Assembly (NCBI RefSeq): GCF_005938745.2
Contig: NZ_VCBX02000002.1
Coordinates: forward strand, 310,001-374,000
Direction of reading: 5' to 3'
DNA length: 64,000 nt
Origin: Rhodococcus sp. KBS0724
GTDB taxonomy: Bacteria > Actinomycetota > Actinomycetes > Mycobacteriales > Mycobacteriaceae
Part shown: positions 28,353 through 37,619 of the stretch, piece by piece
How positions within the stretch are numbered: position 1 is the first letter of the stretch
Layout of the letters: each line of letters starts with the position of its first letter
Notes under the pieces: model-generated
Told to the model about the DNA's origin: nothing
The model's database searches: none
The model's input: the letters and a program-made list of their open reading frames with translations, nothing else
Position numbers and translations under genes: made by a program

Positions 28353-29553
28353 ATGAATAACAAGATGATTCGTAGAGTGGTAATTCTGGGCGGTGGATAC
28401 GCCGGCGTGATGTGCGCCAACCGACTAGCGGGAACCCTCCGAGATGAGGTCGAGGTCACACTTGTCAACCCGATCGATGATTTTGTGGAGCGACTCCTTC
28501 TCCACGAAGTGGCCGCCCGCGCGAACTCCGATTCTGCGACGCGTCACAGTTTGACCGAATTGCTCAATCCTTCTGTCCGACTGGTCATTGGGTCGGCGAC
28601 GACGATTCGACACGACCGTAGCGAAATTGACGGTGTCGATTCATCTTCGGGGCAACAGTGGACTCTGCAGTACGACGACATGATCTATGCGATTGGCAGC
28701 GGTGCCGTGCTCGATCCGGTGCCGGGTACCCGTGAGTTTGCGCTCGACTTGTCTAGCCTTGAACAGGCTCACAAACTGAGGGACGCACTCGCCGAGTGCG
28801 TTGCGGGTGACAGCGTCATTGTCGTCGGTGGCGGGTCCACGGCGATCGAAATGGTCTCGGAACTCGCTGTCGCACGCCCAGATCTGAGTCTGAAAATGAT
28901 CACGTCTTCGGTGCTGGCACCTACCGTGTCGGAGAAGGCACGCTCCTACATCAGGAATGCTCGAGCGATGCGCAATGTCGACGTGATCGAAAATGTGTCC
29001 GTCGCAGAAGTCATATCCGGCGGAATTATCACCGGCAGTGGCGAACATGTCGTAGGCAATGTTGTGGTGTGGGCCGCGTCCTTTGCTGTACCTGGTTTGG
29101 CGCGTGATAGCGGACTGGCCGTCGACAAGTCCGGTCGATTGCTCGTCGACGCCAGTATGCGCTCGACAGCGCATCCGCGAATTCTCGGTGCAGGCGATGG
29201 AGCGGTCGTCACTGGATCGGTAGGCAGGACCCTACGTATGGCATGTGCAACTGCTGCACCGCAGGGAGCGCATGCCGCCCAAACCGTCATTGCTGACTTG
29301 AAAGGTGTTGAACCCAAGCCCTTTGCGCTACCTCGTTTTGAGTTTGAGTTTGGGGCCTGCAGACGGACTGATTCAATCGACCAACAGCGACGATTCGCCA
29401 CGTGATTTCACCGTCAAGGGTAAGACCGGTGCGTTGATCAATGATTTGAACAATCGATACGCCCGCATGATTCTGTCGTGGGAGCGCCGTCGAGCGGGAA
29501 CCTATCACTGGGCCAAACCCAAGAAACAGCATCCGGAAAAAATCGACGTGTAG
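28353..29553 (+). pseudogene. NDH-2-like NAD(P)/FAD oxidoreductase, frameshifted near the 3' end
   Basis: The main frame (28353-29405) shows the FAD motif VVILGGGYAGVMCANRLAG, a second dinucleotide motif VIVVGGGSTAIEMVSELA and the C-terminal FAD motif ILGAGDGAVV. After about 29340 the text loses family likeness. The expected C-terminal part (SLGPADGLIQSTNSDD, then GKTGALINDLNNRYARMIL and AGTYHWAKP) continues in another frame to 29553. So a single indel splits the gene, by mutation or sequencing error. Family role: transfer of electrons from NAD(P)H to quinone at the inner membrane face. Confidence 0.75.
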
Positions 29554-29622
29554 ACCTTCTACATATACCAACTGCAACCCGATTCGGCAGAATGCATTGC
29601 CGAGGTAATGGATAGGAATCTG

Positions 29623-30060
29623 ATGAGTACATCGTCAATGGGCGCAGCACTCTCACCCTCAGAGCTTGCGACCCGGATTGTGCAAGCGGCCGGACATCCT
29701 GAGCGAATGATCGAGAATTTGGCACCAGATGTGACATGGTGGATCACCCCGTCGATCCCCGCTCAGGTGATGGAAAGCTTCACATCCGGCCGAGGTGAAG
29801 TGCTCGCTAATTTGCATCGTGTGTTCGGTGACCTGTACGACCCGAATAAGATGACTGTCGAAGTGCACCATGCGATTACCGACGGAAATATCGGAGCGGT
29901 TCGCTTCAAGATGAGTGGTGAATTCTCCACTGGTGGGTTCTACGAGAACGAATACAGTCTCTGGCTGGAGGCGATCGATGGCTGGGTCGTCAGAGTGTGG
30001 GAGTACGTGGATATGGCACACACGACTGCCCAAATCTACGCGGCTGCGTCAGATCGATGA
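29623..30060 (+). CDS. SnoaL/NTF2-like protein
   Basis: 145 residues. The cone-shaped NTF2 fold is suggested by ATRIVQAAGHPERMIENLAPDV, then VTWWITPS, a RGEVLANLHRVFGDLY segment, and paired strands IGAVRFKMSGEF and YENEYSLWLEAIDGWVVRVWEYVD. The ATG at 29623 has AGGA upstream. It sits between two NDH-2-like genes on the same strand. Such proteins are often isomerases, hydrolases or binding proteins; no specific function can be read. Confidence 0.78.
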   Translation: MSTSSMGAALSPSELATRIVQAAGHPERMIENLAPDVTWWITPSIPAQVMESFTSGRGEVLANLHRVFGDLYDPNKMTVEVHHAITDGNIGAVRFKMSGEFSTGGFYENEYSLWLEAIDGWVVRVWEYVDMAHTTAQIYAAASDR

Positions 30061-30140
30061 CCCAGTTGCAACCGACTACGACCAGCACTTGCGTGAGGTC
30101 AACGACCGACGCCGTGACGAAGCAACGGGAAGGTTGATTC

Positions 30141-31367
30141 ATGTCGAAGATCTTGATTGTCGGGGGAGGTTTCGCCGGCGTATGGAGCGCCGCCAGCGCC
30201 GCGAAACTGCGGGGCGAGTGCGGTGTGGTTGACTCGGAACTGGAAATCGTTGTTGTCAGTGCCGGTGACGATCTGGTGATACGCCCGCGTTTGTACGAAT
30301 CGGAACCTCACAATAAGCGCGTCCCACTCGACTCTATCCTGGGGCCGATAGGTGTCCGACGCGTGCCGGCAACTGTAACCGACATCGATACCGACGCCCG
30401 ATCGGTCACAACAGTCGGTAGGGACGGGCGCAGCGCCGTAACAGCCTACGACCAGCTAATACTGGCGTCCGGCAGCCAGGTCGTGATGCCGAACATCGCG
30501 GGGGCAGAATATCTCTTTGACGTCGACACACTTGCCGGTGCTGCCCGACTCGATTCACATCTGCACCGACTTCCGCATGAAAGTGTCAGCACTGGGCAGT
30601 ACACGATTGTGGTCGTGGGGGCAGGATTTACCGGACTCGAAATTGCTACGGAGTTGACACAGCGAGTTCGCGAGATCGCCGATGACCAGGCAGTAGTACG
30701 GGTGGTCTTGGTGGAGAGAGAGCGCCAGGTTGGGCTCGAGTTGGGCTCGGGCCCGCACCCTGCAATCTCCGCAGCACTGAGCGACCTCGGAATCGAGGTA
30801 CTCCTCAACGTGAGTGTGGACAGTGTTCGCCCACATGGGCTTACTTTGTCCGATGGTACTGAAATCGACGCTCGCACGGTGGTGTGGACAGCGGGAATGA
30901 CAGCAAGTCCACTGACGAAGTTCATTCCTGCGGAGCGTGATTGGCTAGGACGACTGTCAGTCGACGAGTACCTTCGTGTATGCGATGTCGGCGACGTCTA
31001 TGCGGCGGGCGATACCGCGGCGGCGGTTGCAACGCACGGCCGGACAGTGATGCAGAGCTGCCAGTACGCGGTACCCCTCGGCAAATTTGCTGGCCACAAT
31101 GCTGCAGCCGATCTGCTCGGAGAACCCCTCGTAGCCTTTTCCCCGGATGAATATCAGACGTGTCTGGCGCTAGGGGCGGCAGGGGCCGTGGTCACGACAG
31201 GTTGGGATCGCACAGTTGTGATGACTGGCAGTGCCGGACAACATCTCAAGGTAACCATCAACACAGAATGGATCTATCCGCCAGCGGATGACAAAGAGTC
31301 GCTTTTGGCATCGGCAGGCCCGAATGGTGCTCTGCCGGAATATATTCCACCCGTTCCGGCGCCTTGA
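30141..31367 (+). CDS. NDH-2-like NAD(P)/FAD-dependent oxidoreductase
   Basis: 408 residues with KILIVGGGFAGVWSAASAAKL at the N-terminus (FAD), TIVVVGAGFTGLEIATEL near residue 155 (NAD(P)H), TVVWTAGMTASPL near 247 and VYAAGDTAAAV near 287 (C-terminal FAD motif). GGAAGG precedes the ATG. Related to, but clearly diverged from, the frameshifted gene at 28.4 kb. Likely a membrane-associated NADH:quinone-type reductase. Confidence 0.88.
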   Translation: MSKILIVGGGFAGVWSAASAAKLRGECGVVDSELEIVVVSAGDDLVIRPRLYESEPHNKRVPLDSILGPIGVRRVPATVTDIDTDARSVTTVGRDGRSAVTAYDQLILASGSQVVMPNIAGAEYLFDVDTLAGAARLDSHLHRLPHESVSTGQYTIVVVGAGFTGLEIATELTQRVREIADDQAVVRVVLVERERQVGLELGSGPHPAISAALSDLGIEVLLNVSVDSVRPHGLTLSDGTEIDARTVVWTAGMTASPLTKFIPAERDWLGRLSVDEYLRVCDVGDVYAAGDTAAAVATHGRTVMQSCQYAVPLGKFAGHNAAADLLGEPLVAFSPDEYQTCLALGAAGAVVTTGWDRTVVMTGSAGQHLKVTINTEWIYPPADDKESLLASAGPNGALPEYIPPVPAP

Positions 31368-31381
31368 CCAACCTGATCCGT

Positions 31382-31421
31382 CGATTGTGCTGCCGATCGA
31401 GAGCCTGTGGCAGCACAATCG
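31382..31421 (+). terminator. 13-bp perfect stem hairpin after the NDH-2-like gene
   Basis: Arms CGATTGTGCTGCC (31382-31394) and GGCAGCACAATCG (31409-31421), 14-base loop, 15 bp after the stop codon. There is no real T run, so it may act as a weak or factor-dependent terminator or an mRNA end-stabiliser. Confidence 0.55.
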
Positions 31422-31619
31422 GTTCCGTAACGTGGCCCCGGTTCCAACATGCAATCGAATCCGCTGAAGGATCTACGTCTCGCGGTGAGAATGCGCGCTG
31501 GTAATACCTGATGAAACACCCCAACCGACACTGCTCCCCATGTCGGGTAACGGCAAGCCATACTCGAATTCTCAGTGGGTTGAGCGCGTTACGTCGCGAG
31601 CTGAATTTCGAAAACTAGT

Positions 31620-32636
31620 TGTTGTGGGTACGGACGTTGCTGACCTGGGGCTGAAGTAGACGGGCAGGTACTCGGTGTAAGAATGGGATTGCGACACAAT
31701 CATTCTCGACCAGGAAGGGCCAGCCCTGCGTCGCACCGTAAGGACTCCTGACTGTGGAAGGAAGACGCCGCCTGATCGAGCGCTGCCACGACCGCCCGAT
31801 CGCCCACATCGCCACATGGGTATCTCCCGTCAATGCGCCTCCAAGTGGGTCAACCGATTCAAACAGGTCGGCGACCTGGGATTGCAGGACCGATCCAGCG
31901 CGCCAGACCATCATCCGAGCGCCACAGTGACCGACATTGTTGTGCAGATCGAAGCCATGCGGCGAACACGAAAATAGTCTCCCCTCACGAATCGCGTTCG
32001 AACTACACACCGACGGCGCTGTCAACGCTCGTCGAAACGCCTGCAAAATCCGGCGAGGTCTGGGATTGCATCGTCGCGGGATCATAGACCCAAACAGCGA
32101 AAACACCTGAAAACACGAGTCATCGCCGCGAAACGGCCAGGTTAGATGGTCCACGTCGATGTGAAGAAAGCCAGCCATATCCCGGACGGTGGTAGTTGGC
32201 GTGCCCACGGACGCGGTTCCGCGCAGGCCAGCGATCGTAGCGCCGGAAAACGAAGAACAAGAACGCCCGGATCCCCTACACCTGACTGCATTCTGCGATC
32301 GACGACAACACTCGTTTGGCGTACGCCGAGGCCGGAGACAACGAAACTGCGGCAACGGCAATCGATTTCAGGAGCTGCGCCCGCGTTTCCTTCGCCGCAC
32401 ACGGCATCAGCTGCATCGAACGGGTGATCACCGGCAACGGATCATGTTATCGGGCAGCAGATTTAACATCCTCACTCCGCGAAGCTCGACACTATCGCAT
32501 CAAGCCGTACATCGCGAAACACAACGAGAAGACCGAACGCTACAACCGCACCCTCTCCGAAGAAAGGCTCTACTCCCGCGAATACACCAGCGAGCAGCAA
32601 CGGGTACTGCCGTTGAGGTGTGGAACGTTCACTACA
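31620..32636 (+). mobile_element. IS481-family element, decayed
   Basis: A transposase of the IS481 type is readable in pieces: TVEGRRRLIERC near 31750, then GISRQCASKWVNRFKQVGDL and DRSSAPDHHPSA, HVDVKKASHIPDGG(S)W near 32145, then AAHGISCIERVITGNGSCYR, HYRIKPYIAKHNEKTERYNR and LSEERLYSREYTSEQQR. Several frameshifts and stops, so inactive. The right end looks like ...GTGTGGAACGTTCACTACA near 32636. The left end is uncertain. Confidence 0.72.
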
Positions 32637-32671
32637 ATTACTGTGAGTCTTGGAGTAGCTGATCTGGAACT
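32622..32671 (+). repeat. 50-bp direct repeat, left copy (IS481 end plus flank)
   Basis: 46 of 50 bases match 35594-35643. The first ~15 bases are the right end of the IS481 remnant. The rest (beginning ATTACTGTGAGTCTTGGAG) is outside it. The two copies bracket the SdhCD/ECF41 operon. Confidence 0.8.
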
Positions 32672-32739
32672 GGCTAGCAGGGTAGGCATCGTGCCGCTCC
32701 CTCGCCGTGGTCGTGACTCATACAATTGCTGGTGCGGAC

Positions 32740-33186
32740 TTACACTCGCGAAGAGATGAGTTCATTGGCTCTGCGGAGCGCGAGAACCGCACTGTGGCGA
32801 TCACGAGCGATCTCGAAACTTCCGGCGAGGAGAAACCACAGCCGCCAGTCAGCGGAGTCCGAATCGACGTCGGAACGACATTTCTCTACGTACGCCTTCG
32901 CATCTTCGGGAAGAACTCGGCCGGACGGGCGCCGAGGGAGGTCCGGGAAACCTCGATCGTCACCTTCCTCGATGAGCACTTTAAGTAAACGATCTGCTGA
33001 TAGACCGAATCGAATCTGGTTCACGATCAATGCTGCGGCGACAGTTCCGATGACGACAAGGGAGACCCCCAGCGAGACACCCACCGGTGTACCTGTGAGT
33101 ATTTGTGCGGTAGCTGGTGCGAGTAGGGCAAACACGCCGAGAAGGGCGAGAGTGGCTGCCATCAGGGAGACTAGTTTCTTGTTCAT
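32740..33186 (-). CDS. Membrane-anchored protein of unknown function
   Basis: 148 residues. Two hydrophobic spans (about 6-28 and 33-55), then a cytoplasmic-looking soluble part with two helix pairs, DWRLWFLLAGSFEIARDRHSAVLALRRANELI, that resembles a TPR-like hairpin. GAAGGAC precedes the ATG, which overlaps the stop of the 34-residue gene (ATGA). Last gene of the operon with ECF41, SdhC and SdhD. I do not recognise the family. Confidence 0.72.
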   Translation of the reverse strand: MNKKLVSLMAATLALLGVFALLAPATAQILTGTPVGVSLGVSLVVIGTVAAALIVNQIRFGLSADRLLKVLIEEGDDRGFPDLPRRPSGRVLPEDAKAYVEKCRSDVDSDSADWRLWFLLAGSFEIARDRHSAVLALRRANELISSRV

Positions 33187-33287
33187 CGTTTGTCCTTCAA
33201 CAGTGCTCTCACGACGAACACGGTGAACCACACCACGAACAGCGCGGCGAACACCAAGACGATCTCGAAGAATGTTCCGACGCTCAT
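33183..33287 (-). CDS. 34-residue single-span membrane microprotein
   Basis: A complete small frame starting MSVGTFFEIVLVFAALFVVW and ending with a basic tail (RALLKDKR). One membrane span with the positive end after it, so N-out/C-in is expected. AAAGG lies ahead of the ATG, and the stop overlaps the next start (ATGA). It sits 27 bp after sdhD. By size and place it may be an accessory subunit of the membrane complex, as CydX is for cytochrome bd, but that is an analogy only. Confidence 0.7.
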   Translation of the reverse strand: MSVGTFFEIVLVFAALFVVWFTVFVVRALLKDKR

Positions 33288-33314
33288 CTGTACGTATACC
33301 TTTCGAGTGTCAAT

Positions 33315-33758
33315 TCAGGGGGTGGGGCAGAAGTCGGGCAGATTCCCGGACAAGATCCCGGCAGGGCATGGGTCGAATGTGAAGATCGTGAAGGTGCCGG
33401 CGATGAGCATCATGACTGCCGCACTACAGATGAGCATGGTCATCCAGAATCGAACGGGGGCGCGAGTCGAGTAGTCGGCGATGATGACGCGAACACCATT
33501 GGTGCCGTGCAGTACAGCGAGCCAGAGGATGGCAAAGTCCCACAATTGCCAGAATGGATTTGCCCACTTTCCAGCGACGAATGCGAAGTCGACTTTGTGG
33601 ACGCCTTCACCGGCGACCAGATTGACGTACACATGCACGGTTACCAGGACGAGGAGTACGACACCGGACAGTCGCATGAAGATCCAGGCGAGTTTCTCGA
33701 AGTTGCCTCCGACGTTCGCTTTGGTCCGTAGGTCGCGTGTGGTGGTCGGGATGGACAT
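33315..33758 (-). CDS. sdhD: Succinate dehydrogenase membrane anchor subunit SdhD-like
   Basis: 147 residues, three spans. The family text FEKLAWIFMRLSGVVLLVLVTVHVYVNLV, then FWQLWDFAILWLAVLHGTNGVRVIIADY places the heme/quinone-site His residues. The ATG follows AAAGGAGAGGG. It pairs with the SdhC-like gene 11 bp upstream. No sdhA or sdhB lies anywhere in the window, so the anchor is orphaned here. Confidence 0.85.
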   Translation of the reverse strand: MSIPTTTRDLRTKANVGGNFEKLAWIFMRLSGVVLLVLVTVHVYVNLVAGEGVHKVDFAFVAGKWANPFWQLWDFAILWLAVLHGTNGVRVIIADYSTRAPVRFWMTMLICSAAVMMLIAGTFTIFTFDPCPAGILSGNLPDFCPTP

Positions 33759-33769
33759 ACCCTCTCCTT

Positions 33770-34171
33770 TCAGATGTAGTGACTCAGGTGACGGATGACG
33801 AAGGGGATCATTGCCAGCACCCAGAGCACGACGACGATCCACAGCATGAGCTTGGATTTCTCGATCCCCTTGGACCAGAAGTCCAAAATCACAATCCGGA
33901 TGCCGTTGAATCCATGACCGAGGATGGCTGCGACGAGGCCTATCTCTCCGATTCCCATGATGAGTGTCTTGTAGGTGTGAATCACTTCGTCGTACGCGGC
34001 AGGTGATACTCGCAACGTGAGGTTGTCTGCTACGTGAACGAGCAGGAAGACGTAGATCACCATCCCGCTGACACGCTGGGCCACCCATGCCCACATCGAC
34101 AGGCCCCCACGGTAAAAGGTGTTGTGAACTGGGCGGGGAGGCTTCACCTCTGCCGCGTCACGCGTCAACAT
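33770..34171 (-). CDS. sdhC: Succinate dehydrogenase cytochrome b subunit SdhC-like (Sdh2 type)
   Basis: 133 residues, three spans. SMWAWVAQRVSGMVIYVFLL, then HVADNL, IGEIGLVAAILGHGFNGIRI and a VILDFW end are the signature of actinobacterial Sdh2-type SdhC with the heme-ligand His. The ATG lies inside the last codons of the sigma factor gene, so translation is coupled. Expected partner flavoprotein and iron-sulfur subunits are missing locally. Confidence 0.85.
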   Translation of the reverse strand: MLTRDAAEVKPPRPVHNTFYRGGLSMWAWVAQRVSGMVIYVFLLVHVADNLTLRVSPAAYDEVIHTYKTLIMGIGEIGLVAAILGHGFNGIRIVILDFWSKGIEKSKLMLWIVVVLWVLAMIPFVIRHLSHYI

Positions 34172-35072
34172 GAACATTCGCCAGCTTGGTCGGCGCAACG
34201 AGAATGTCGATACGGGAAATTGTCGAGGCGCTGACGGATAGCGAGACGACTGCGGTGACGTTGCCGGCGTGAAGCATCACCAAACCGGGTAGTCCGTTGA
34301 TATCCATGATCCTGATGTCGAGTTGTGTGACCTTGTTGCGAAGGCCGACAATGAATCTGGATACTTTGTCTGCCCCCGACACCGGGCGCCGCGCCGCCGA
34401 GACCACGCCCCCTCCGTCGCTGGTCAGTACAACCTGGGGATCGAGAATCGTCAGAAGTGCGTCGACGTTTCCGCTGATCGCTGCTGCTTGGAATGCCTCG
34501 ACCACTGCTCGATGTGAGCTGACATCGATATCGATGTGCGGAATGCCGGCGGCGACCTGTTTGCGGGCGCGAGCGGCGAGCTGCCGCACGGCCGCTGGAG
34601 TGCGACCGACAACGGTTGCGACATCTTGAAATGGCATCGAAAAGAGATCGTGAAGTACCCACGCGGTGCGTTGAGCGGGACTCAAGGTTTCCATGACAAC
34701 GAGCAATGCAAAACTAACGGATTCATCTAATGTCACACGATCGGCGGGGTCCTGCGGTGCCTGTGAGGTGGTGTGCACGGTTGGCTCCGGAAGCCATGGA
34801 CCTACGTACATTTCGCGGCGAACTCGCGCGGATCGGAGAGAGTCGAGCGCGTGGCGAGCGACCGCTACGGTGGTCCATGCACCAACGTCCTCGATTCGGG
34901 TTTGAGCGTTTGCTCTGACTAGCCGTAGCCAGCAGTCGGAGACAACGTCTTCTGCTTCGGCGTGGGTGCCGACCACCGCGTAGGCGATTCGGATCAGGCG
35001 TGGGCGGGCTGCACTGAACTCGCCTGCCAGCCGCTCCTCCGCCATGATCGGTGTTTCGAATGGGGTCGACAT
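34158..35072 (-). CDS. ECF41-type RNA polymerase sigma factor (SigJ-like)
   Basis: 304 residues. Sigma2 lies at about 20-85 (RLIRIAYAVVGTHAEAEDVV) and sigma4 at about 125-185 (LSPAQRTAWVLHDLFSMPFQDVA, RTPAAVRQLAARARKQV). A SnoaL-like C-terminal extension carries the ECF41 marks GPWLPEP, SDGGG and NGLPGL. ECF41 factors are regulated by their own C-terminal domain rather than by an anti-sigma. AGGA precedes the ATG. First gene of the SdhCD operon, an unusual partner for ECF41, which normally neighbours carboxymuconolactone decarboxylases, oxidoreductases or epimerases. Confidence 0.9.
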   Translation of the reverse strand: MSTPFETPIMAEERLAGEFSAARPRLIRIAYAVVGTHAEAEDVVSDCWLRLVRANAQTRIEDVGAWTTVAVARHALDSLRSARVRREMYVGPWLPEPTVHTTSQAPQDPADRVTLDESVSFALLVVMETLSPAQRTAWVLHDLFSMPFQDVATVVGRTPAAVRQLAARARKQVAAGIPHIDIDVSSHRAVVEAFQAAAISGNVDALLTILDPQVVLTSDGGGVVSAARRPVSGADKVSRFIVGLRNKVTQLDIRIMDINGLPGLVMLHAGNVTAVVSLSVSASTISRIDILVAPTKLANVHVDA

Positions 35073-35593
35073 CGGGTTTTAGTCCTTTCGCATGGAAATC
35101 GGAACCTATTGGGAAGACGAGATAGACGGATTGAATGTGACAAAGCGGAGGTGAGGAGGATTCGAGTATTGCGTGTTGGGGTGGGTCCGTACATCGTGTG
35201 TCTGCTGAATCACCTGGTGATATGCCACGTCTTGACCTGGAGGCGGGTTGTCGTTGGCGGAAGCCGAACTACAAGGACGGGCGATTCGTGGGCAGATCTC
35301 GCGGCTTCCGTGCAGTACCGACATCAACAGGGGGCGATCGCCGGGTGGAACCGCGATTCGATCGCGAAGTGGGGATCCGTGGCGGACAATCCGACTTCAA
35401 GTACCTCTCACAGCAGCTTGGGGTCACGCCTCTCTCGAGTCACACCGCGAGCGGAGACCGGAGGGCGTGACACACCAGACAAGAGTCATCCCGACCTGAG
35501 GGAGACAGAATGTTCACGAGTCATTCCTTCCGGCCTACTACGACACGCTATGGGCTGCAATCCCGGTCACTTGCCGTAACACTCATGTAAGTC
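35073..35593. other. Gene-free stretch upstream of the sigma factor
   Basis: About 520 bp with no supportable gene. It presumably holds the ECF41 promoter near its left end. Confidence 0.45.
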
Positions 35594-35643
35594 GGAATGT
35601 TCACTACAATTATTGTGAGTCTTGGAGTGGCTGTTCTGGAACT
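35594..35643 (+). repeat. 50-bp direct repeat, right copy
   Basis: Matches 32622-32671 at 46 of 50 bases, including the IS481 end-like start (GGAATGTTCACTACA). No transposase precedes it here. Confidence 0.8.
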
Positions 35644-35719
35644 CTCACAAGTACGTGACCGCTGCCCGTGCGACTACTGCACAGCTGAAAAGACTTGGGT
35701 GCCCAGGGCACTTACCGAC

Positions 35720-36305
35720 AAGCTCGTTGAAGGATTCCGACCCTGCAAGCAACCACATCTGACCCGACCAGCCGAGATTCTCCGCGTGGCGTTCGCCGAC
35801 TATTCTGGACTGGTGCGTGGCCGAAGACTCTCACGTCCAACGCGTCGCAGCGGTGCAACGAATCTACCTCGAGCACCTGGCACTACCTTTCGGGCGTTGC
35901 TACATCGATGATTCCGGCAACGGCGTCGTCGCGGTCCTGCCGCCGAACGTACCGGAGCCTGATGAAAAGGCTGTCGAGAAGATCGTGGAACTGCGCGGAG
36001 ATCGGTTAGAGCGGATTCTCCAGGCAGACGAACAACTGTCTGCGGTTTCCATCCCTGCGCACGCGTGGTCGGTGGCAACGATCGGTACGACGCCGCGCTC
36101 GCGCGGGACATGATTGGGTTCTGCGCTACTGCGACACGCATTGGGCGAACTGGATCGCTCCGGGGAGGCGTGCTTGCTCGATACCTCGACGGAACGGAAT
36201 CTCCCGCTGTATGAACGGTTCGGGTTCACGATCGCTGGTGAAATCTCACTGACCGACGGTCTGGCGGATACACCGAACTCAGAGCTGATTCGCCGATTTC
36301 AGTAG
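35720..36305 (+). pseudogene. GNAT acetyltransferase, frameshifted
   Basis: Pieces in three frames: RALTDKLVEGFRPCKQPHL, then ILRVAFADYS; HVQRVAAVQRIYLEHLALPF with DDSGNGVVAVLPPN, ending near 36112; and GSALLRHALGELDRSGEACL with LDTSTERNLPLYERFGF. The last piece contains the acetyl-CoA-site region after a lost RG.G segment. At least two indels, so not functional. Confidence 0.72.
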
Positions 36306-36785
36306 TCGCCGAATCATTTTCGACAAGGATGCGAATTGGGTGATCGTGTTGACGGCAATCCACCTCGACACCGGCCAGGTCCTGCTCCACGAGAAGTCCC
36401 CGACCGCCAGAAGTTGATCGTCGTCGAGGGTCTCGATGTACTTGCGCAACAATGCGACAGCAACTCCCAAGCGATCGCGAAGCACCAGAATCGGAACGTC
36501 TGCACTTGCGTCGACAACCGACTGATTCAGTGCGGGAGTTTGCGTCCAGTTAAAGCCGGGTTCCGGTGTCTGCGGATTCTCGTCGCGCAGTCCGGCCGCG
36601 ATCCACTCAGCCACCGCCTCGGCCCACCAGACGCGTACAGCGACGACGTCGTGAACAGTCCAAGCATCAACTGCGACCTCGTCGAACAGATCGGCTTCGG
36701 CCGCACGGTCGAGTAGCGCTTCGAGTTTCGAGTAGGCAGAGTCGAGTTCCGTTGCCAGCTCTTCGCGCGAGAGAACCTGCCCCAC
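36279..36785 (-). CDS. ClbS/DfsB-like four-helix bundle protein
   Basis: About 168 residues from the GTG at 36785, preceded by GGAG. Family layout: LSREELATELDSAYSKLEALLD, then AWTVHDVVAVRVWWAEAVAEW, PEPGFNWTQTPALNQSVVD, FSWSRTWPVSRWIAVNT. ClbS of this fold hydrolyses the colibactin cyclopropane; other members are uncharacterised DinB-like proteins. A longer frame to a GTG at 36848 lacks family support. It overlaps the tail of the GNAT pseudogene on the other strand. Confidence 0.75.
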   Translation of the reverse strand: MGQVLSREELATELDSAYSKLEALLDRAAEADLFDEVAVDAWTVHDVVAVRVWWAEAVAEWIAAGLRDENPQTPEPGFNWTQTPALNQSVVDASADVPILVLRDRLGVAVALLRKYIETLDDDQLLAVGDFSWSRTWPVSRWIAVNTITQFASLSKMIRRLLKSANQL

Positions 36786-36884
36786 CACATCTCCGATCAC
36801 CACAGGGGGTGGTGGATTCCGGTCCCTGTAGCGAAGACCAGAATTCACCTTGACTCGGGTGAGCCTAGTTCAGTTCGTCCACGA

Positions 36885-37120
36885 ACGACTTGACATGCTC
36901 GGCGATAGCCGCCAAGGTCGCTGCACTCACCAGTGCTGTGATCGTGGTCGGGTGTGGAAGCGACGACTCCCGCTAGGCCACCTCGGTCAGCACGTCGACC
37001 AGCGGCACCATCGTCACTGACACCAGCGCCGACCTCAGCAGTATTGCGATCGGTTGGGGTGAGCAGCATTCCGACTGCGAGATCCACCACACCCAAACCC
37101 GAAGACGTGACCGTCGATGT
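36885..37120 (+). pseudogene. Possible lipoprotein remnant with an early stop
   Basis: In one frame a signal-like IAAKVAALTSAVIVVGCGSD with a VVGC lipobox is followed by a TAG stop at 36974 and then, in the same frame, by a Ser/Thr-rich stretch (ATSVSTSTSGTIVTDTSADL) typical of a lipoprotein linker. This suggests a lipoprotein gene killed by a nonsense mutation. Start codon unclear. Confidence 0.35.
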
Positions 37121-37619
37121 TTGACGCTGGTGGCTAAGAGATGCGGGCGGCGAGGTACTCGGCGTTGTCGCGACTGGCGAGGGTGGACCAGCGGGTTGCC
37201 GCGGCTACCGCGTCCTCGCGGCGTCGTCTGCGAGACTTCCAAGCGGACCTTGTGCGGCAAGCCCTATGCACGTGAGGTTAGCGGCGGCCAGGGCGTGTCC
37301 GGTAATGCGAGATCCAAACCTCGAGTAGGGACAGGTCCCGCTGGAGCGGGGGGTCGCAACCGGCGAGGCCTGACGCCCTCATCAGTGGAGCTGTGTGCTC
37401 AACTCCCGCTGAAGGGGTGCATAGAAGGTACTGGCAGCAACTCGGCCTCGCCATTTACGTACCAGTAGTCACGAAACCCTTGGCTTGGCACTGAGATTGG
37501 GGCTTTGCGATGTCGGATCCGAAAACAGGTGCCTATGTAGGTACTTCGGCCCATGTGTATCGCATTTACCACTGGCAGGTTCAGAACGTGCCTACATACA
37601 GTGATCGAAGGTGACGGCA
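37121..37619. other. Gene-free stretch
   Basis: About 500 bp with only short, unsupported frames. Confidence 0.4.
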
